A stretch of DNA of 25,164 nucleotides from Firmicutes bacterium UBA4881. GTDB lineage: Bacteria > Bacillota > DTU065. Shown one piece after another: positions 21,945 through 25,164 of the stretch (within the stretch, counting starts at the first letter, position 1; each line of letters begins with the position of its first letter). The notes beneath the pieces were generated by a model. That model was not told the origin of the DNA and searched no databases. It saw only the letters and a program-made list of their open reading frames with translations. The position numbers and the translations under genes are program-made. Location: positions 34,230 through 59,393 of the forward strand of contig DHDH01000039.1 of assembly GCA_002399235.1 (NCBI GenBank), in the 5' to 3' direction.

Positions 21945-22907
21945 GTGGCACTTAGAGTATTGGCAATACTCGTAGGCATAGCTACTGGTGCCTACTATGG
22001 GTGGGAACGTGGGCATCTTCTTCTAGGTCTGGCTGCAGGAATGGGTGTTGGGGCCTTTCTTGCACTTATAATAGGTTGGATTGCTAGCCGGCTAAAGAAG
22101 ATACCAGGTAGAAAATTACTAGCTATGGCATTGGGATTTATAGCGGGGTTTGTGGTGGGACTCCTAATAGGTGGCTTTTTTCAAATTAAGCCACTCACAG
22201 TTCTTTTAGCTTTTATCTTTGGTATTCTTTTGGGGGATGTATTTGCTAGTAAAGCTGATGAATTATGGATATCTGGAGAATTGCGTTCATCTTTACGAAA
22301 ATCAGAACCTGTATGTAAAATATTGGATACTAGTGTTATCATTGATGGACGTATAGCTGATATCTGCGCTACAGGATTTATGGAGGGACGACTTATTGTC
22401 CCACGTTTTGTTTTAGAAGAGTTACAACATATAGCAGATTCTTCTGATATTTTAAAACGTAATCGCGGACGTAGAGGCTTAGATATCTTGAACAAAATGC
22501 AAAAAGAGTTTGGTATGCAGATGGAAATTATTGGTGATGACCAAAGTGATGATATTGAAGTTGATGCCAAACTAGTATTTTTAGCGAAAAAGTTAGGTGG
22601 TAAAGTTATAACTAACGATTACAACTTAAATAAAGTAGCTGAATTGCAAGGGGTTTCAGTATTAAATATTAACGAATTAGCTAATGCCTTAAAACCAGTA
22701 GTCTTACCAGGTGAAGAAATGAATGTACAAGTCATCAAAGATGGCAAAGAGTCTGGTCAGGGTGTCGGTTATCTTGATGATGGTACTATGATAGTTATTG
22801 ATGGTGGCAAACGCTTTATTGGCGAAGAAGTTGGTGTATTAGTTACTAGTGTATTGCAGACTGCTGCAGGACGAATGATCTTTGCCAAGCCTAAAAGCCA
22901 TGCATAA
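21945..22907 (+). CDS. YacL-type membrane protein with PIN and TRAM domains
   Basis: 320 residues. Four hydrophobic segments lie in the first ~105 residues. A PIN nuclease-like domain starts at about 118 (KILDTSVIIDGRIADI) with acidic residues down to GGKVITNDYNLNKVAEL. A C-terminal TRAM domain (PGEEMNVQVIKDGKESGQGVG onward) is a likely RNA-binding module. The same arrangement is seen in Bacillus YacL, encoded between disA and ispD. It is possibly a membrane-anchored RNase, but the substrate is not established. I chose GTG 21945, preceded by AAGGCGGTGA, over TTG 21927, which has a poorer SD. It follows the CarD gene and ends at a terminator. Confidence 0.92.
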   Translation: MALRVLAILVGIATGAYYGWERGHLLLGLAAGMGVGAFLALIIGWIASRLKKIPGRKLLAMALGFIAGFVVGLLIGGFFQIKPLTVLLAFIFGILLGDVFASKADELWISGELRSSLRKSEPVCKILDTSVIIDGRIADICATGFMEGRLIVPRFVLEELQHIADSSDILKRNRGRRGLDILNKMQKEFGMQMEIIGDDQSDDIEVDAKLVFLAKKLGGKVITNDYNLNKVAELQGVSVLNINELANALKPVVLPGEEMNVQVIKDGKESGQGVGYLDDGTMIVIDGGKRFIGEEVGVLVTSVLQTAAGRMIFAKPKSHA

Positions 22908-22917
22908 TAAGTAATCT

Positions 22918-22939
22918 AGGCCCGCCTTAAGGCGGGCCT
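22918..22939 (+). terminator. Terminator after the PIN/TRAM gene
   Basis: A GC-rich 9-bp stem AGGCCCGCC/GGCGGGCCT with a TTAA loop, 10 bases after the stop. The T tract is short, so read-through into ispDF is possible. Confidence 0.75.
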
Positions 22940-23026
22940 TTCCAATCTTATTCTCTCAAAAGCTAGCTATTAATGTTATCCTTTAGTTAAGCGGATGGAA
23001 TGTAAAGATTTGAAGGAGGTTCATTC

Positions 23027-24166
23027 ATGAACAATGTTGTAATAGTACTAGCTGCTGGTCAAGGCACCCGTTTAGGATTAGGTAAAAATAAAGTACTGTT
23101 ACCACTTTCGGGTCAACCAATCCTGGTTTATTCCTTAAAAACATTTCAAAATATAGAAGCTATCGATGCGATTGTTATAGTTGCTCAAGCTAAAGAAATC
23201 AATAGTGTAAAAAAGATGGTCGCCGAATATAAGTTGACCAAGGTAGTAACTGTTATAGCTGGTGGTAAGACTAGACAGGAATCGGTTTATCAAGGACTAT
23301 TAGCTCTAAAAACTCTTAGCCCCACAAAAGTACTTATTCACGACGGTGCGAGGCCGTTTGTTACCGAAGAAGTTATAAAGAGAGTAATAGATAATACCCA
23401 ACCAGAAACTGCAGTTTTTTGTGCTGTCAATATGGTCGATTCCTTAAGAGAGGTAGACGAGGCTAAGCAGGTTGTAGCTACTGTGCCAAGGGAAAAGATA
23501 TATGCAGTACAAACACCCCAAGGTTTTATTTATAGGGAAATATTAACTAAACATCAAACAGCAAAAGATAACAATATTACCGTTACTGATGATGCTCAAC
23601 TTTTTAAAGAGCAGGTTATTGTTGAAGGCGACTATAAAAACCTTAAGGTCACAACAAAACAGGACTGGGAGTTGGTTACAGCTATGTCTAGGAGAACTAG
23701 AGTTGGTCAAGGTTTTGATGTGCATCAATTTTCTTCCGCTAGGCATTTGGTTTTAGGTGGTGTAACCATACCATATAACTACGGACTACTAGGCCATTCC
23801 GATGCTGATGTTGTATTACATGCTATAATGGATGCTCTTCTAGGTTCTTTAGCCTTAGGGGATATTGGCGATCACTTTCCTGATACAGATAACGCCTACA
23901 AAGATATTTCTAGCCGAGAGCTACTTAGACGAGTAAAAAACTTACTAGATTTGCAAGGGGCTCAGATCGAAAATATTGATGCGACAATCTTAGCTGAAGC
24001 TCCCAAGATAGCTCCTTATAAAGAACAGATGATAGCTAATATTGCTTTTGATCTAAACTTACAGAGAGAAAAGATTAGTATAAAAGCAACTACGACTGAA
24101 AAACTTGGTTTTGTTGGCCGAAAAGAGGGTATTGCTGTACTAGCTATGGCCACTGTTTCAATATAA
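23027..24166 (+). CDS. ispDF: Bifunctional IspD/IspF, MEP-pathway enzyme fusion
   Basis: 379 residues. Residues 1-~225 are IspD (MEP cytidylyltransferase): AAGQGTRLG at 8-16, LIHDGARPFV and TDDAQLF. Residues ~226-379 are IspF (2-C-methyl-D-erythritol 2,4-cyclodiphosphate synthase): GQGFDVHQF, LGHSDADVVLHAIMDALLG, GDIGDHFPD and ATTTEKLGFVGR. The junction reads MSRRTRVGQGF with no long linker. The two enzymes catalyse steps 3 and 5 of isoprenoid precursor synthesis. In Bacillus they are separate adjacent genes; fusion is known in several bacterial groups. AAGGAGG lies seven bases before the ATG. The gltX and cysE genes that often precede cysS are absent here. Confidence 0.95.
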   Translation: MNNVVIVLAAGQGTRLGLGKNKVLLPLSGQPILVYSLKTFQNIEAIDAIVIVAQAKEINSVKKMVAEYKLTKVVTVIAGGKTRQESVYQGLLALKTLSPTKVLIHDGARPFVTEEVIKRVIDNTQPETAVFCAVNMVDSLREVDEAKQVVATVPREKIYAVQTPQGFIYREILTKHQTAKDNNITVTDDAQLFKEQVIVEGDYKNLKVTTKQDWELVTAMSRRTRVGQGFDVHQFSSARHLVLGGVTIPYNYGLLGHSDADVVLHAIMDALLGSLALGDIGDHFPDTDNAYKDISSRELLRRVKNLLDLQGAQIENIDATILAEAPKIAPYKEQMIANIAFDLNLQREKISIKATTTEKLGFVGRKEGIAVLAMATVSI

Positions 24167-24230
24167 ACTGTTTTTTATTAGCAGAAGCTATGGCATAATA
24201 TATTTAACTTAAGTTGCTTAAGAATTTGAG

Positions 24231-24257
24231 GGAGGTGTAGATACAGCCAGAAGCTGT
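24231..24257 (+). promoter_or_regulatory. cysS leader with SD and small hairpin
   Basis: GGAGGTG (24231-24237) is the only good SD before cysS but is 28 bases from the ATG. ACAGC/GCTGT (24243-24247, 24253-24257) can fold a 5-bp hairpin between them, shortening the effective distance. The 99-bp gap to ispDF is too short for a T-box. Confidence 0.4.
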
Positions 24258-24265
24258 GTCGAGAT

Positions 24266-25164
24266 ATGCTTGTATATAATACATTGACACGTAAAAAAGA
24301 AGAATTTACTCCTCAAGATATTATTAAAATATATGTTTGTGGTGTAACCCCCTATGATGAAGCTCATTTAGGTCATGCCAGACCAAGTATTATCTGGGAT
24401 GTAATTCGTCGCTATTTAAATTATCAAGGACATCAGGTGAAAATGGTACAAAACTTCACAGATGTCGACGATAAGATTATAGCTCGGTCGTTAAAAGAAA
24501 AGCGGTCAGCCTTGGAAGTATCCAAATATTACTCAGAACGCTATTTAGATTCCATGGATAAATTAGGTGTTAAACGCTGTGACCTATATCCTCGCGTAAG
24601 TGAATATATTGAAAAGATCATTGCCATGGTACAGGGACTTATTGATAAAGGTCATGCATATGAAGCTAATGGTGATGTCTATTTTAGCGTGGAGAGTTTT
24701 CCACAATATGGCAAACTTTCTGGACGTAATGTCGATGAACTCAGAGCTGGAGCGAGAATAGCTGTAGATGAATTAAAACATGATCCTGCTGATTTCGCTC
24801 TTTGGAAAAAAGCTAAAGCTGGTGAGATTAATTGGCCTAGTCCTTGGGGACCTGGTAGACCCGGTTGGCATATTGAATGTTCGGCAATGTCACTCGATCT
24901 GTTAGGTGAAAACATTGATTTTCATGGTGGTGGCCTCGATCTAATTTTCCCTCACCATGAAAATGAAGTGGCTCAGTCTGAAGCTTACACAGGTACTGAT
25001 TTTGTCCGTTTTTGGGTGCATAACGGACTAATTACCATTGATAATGAAAAGATGAGTAAATCTCTTGGCAATTTCGTCACAGTAGATGACCTATTAAGAG
25101 AAAGTAGCAAAGAAGAGATTCGTTTTTATATTCTTTCTACCCACTATCGTTCACCACTTAATTT
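24266..25164 (+). CDS. cysS: Cysteinyl-tRNA synthetase, 3' partial
   Basis: 299 codons are present; the gene runs past the window edge and should be about 460-490 residues in full. It charges tRNA-Cys. Visible features are HLGH at 34-37 (the class I HIGH motif), KMSKS at 262-266, and zinc ligands C25 (YVCGVTPYD), C205 (WHIECSAM), H230 and E234 (FPHHENE). The N-terminus MLVYNTLTRKKEEF matches family starts, which supports the ATG at 24266 despite its distant SD. It lies downstream of ispDF on the same strand. Confidence 0.96.
   Translation, partial: MLVYNTLTRKKEEFTPQDIIKIYVCGVTPYDEAHLGHARPSIIWDVIRRYLNYQGHQVKMVQNFTDVDDKIIARSLKEKRSALEVSKYYSERYLDSMDKLGVKRCDLYPRVSEYIEKIIAMVQGLIDKGHAYEANGDVYFSVESFPQYGKLSGRNVDELRAGARIAVDELKHDPADFALWKKAKAGEINWPSPWGPGRPGWHIECSAMSLDLLGENIDFHGGGLDLIFPHHENEVAQSEAYTGTDFVRFWVHNGLITIDNEKMSKSLGNFVTVDDLLRESSKEEIRFYILSTHYRSPLN

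Noticed and set aside
24208..24222. Inverted repeat CTTAAG-TTG-CTTAAG before cysS
   Set aside because: Short, AT-rich and with a 3-base loop; likely chance. The gap is too small for a T-box riboswitch.
1..25164. CRISPR arrays, tRNA/rRNA genes, integrases or intact insertion sequences
   Set aside because: No regularly spaced repeats, cloverleaf sequences or transposase/recombinase motifs were found on either strand by reading.

Overview
The window comes from a low-GC bacterium of the Firmicutes (Bacillota), most likely an anaerobic clostridia-like lineage. The evidence is the arginine-phosphorylation and Clp heat-shock operon ctsR-mcsA-mcsB-clpC, then radA, disA, a CarD-type regulator, a YacL-type PIN/TRAM membrane protein, a fused ispDF and cysS, in the order familiar from Bacillus and Clostridium. 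Shine-Dalgarno (SD) sequences are strong and promoters are of the sigma-A type. All three predicted exported proteins have ordinary signal peptides without a lipobox cysteine. That is unusual for Gram-positive binding proteins and could point to a diderm Firmicute lineage (inference). No tRNA, rRNA, CRISPR array or intact insertion sequence was seen.

Left part (1-9339), accessory and metabolic. On the minus strand there is a truncated ParB/sulfiredoxin-fold protein fused to a two-cluster ferredoxin domain, a small metallophosphoesterase, and two paralogous family-1 solute-binding proteins without permease genes. A third binding-protein copy survives only as a frameshifted fragment (4918-5185). 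A promoter-bearing repeat of about 150 bp lies upstream of both the first binding protein and the dead copy, so the cluster grew by duplication and then decayed. On the plus strand, an amidohydrolase and two FAD-dependent oxidoreductases form a tight three-gene operon of unknown substrate (5392-9274) closed by a terminator.

Middle (9340-11576). A minus-strand regulatory cassette encodes an XRE repressor and an ImmA/IrrE-type metallopeptidase that overlap by 8 bp. A third, PIN-like gene follows and is broken by a frameshift and what looks like an internal deletion. Inverted repeats over the cassette promoter are a likely operator. About 500 bp of non-coding DNA follows.

Right part (11577-25164), mostly core genome. 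A clear sigma-A promoter overlapped by GGTCAG direct repeats (a CtsR-type operator) drives ctsR-mcsA-mcsB-clpC, ended by a terminator. The usually contiguous radA-disA pair is separated from clpC by about 2.2 kb holding a minus-strand secreted DUF4434-like glycoside-hydrolase-fold protein with a C-terminal FN3 domain and a decayed unknown ORF. After disA come a convergent unknown cysteine-containing gene, two tandem promoters, a CarD-family gene, the PIN/TRAM protein, the fused ispDF and the 5' part of cysS, which runs off the window. Together these genes cover protein quality control (Clp), DNA integrity and c-di-AMP synthesis (RadA, DisA), isoprenoid precursor synthesis (IspDF) and translation (CysS).
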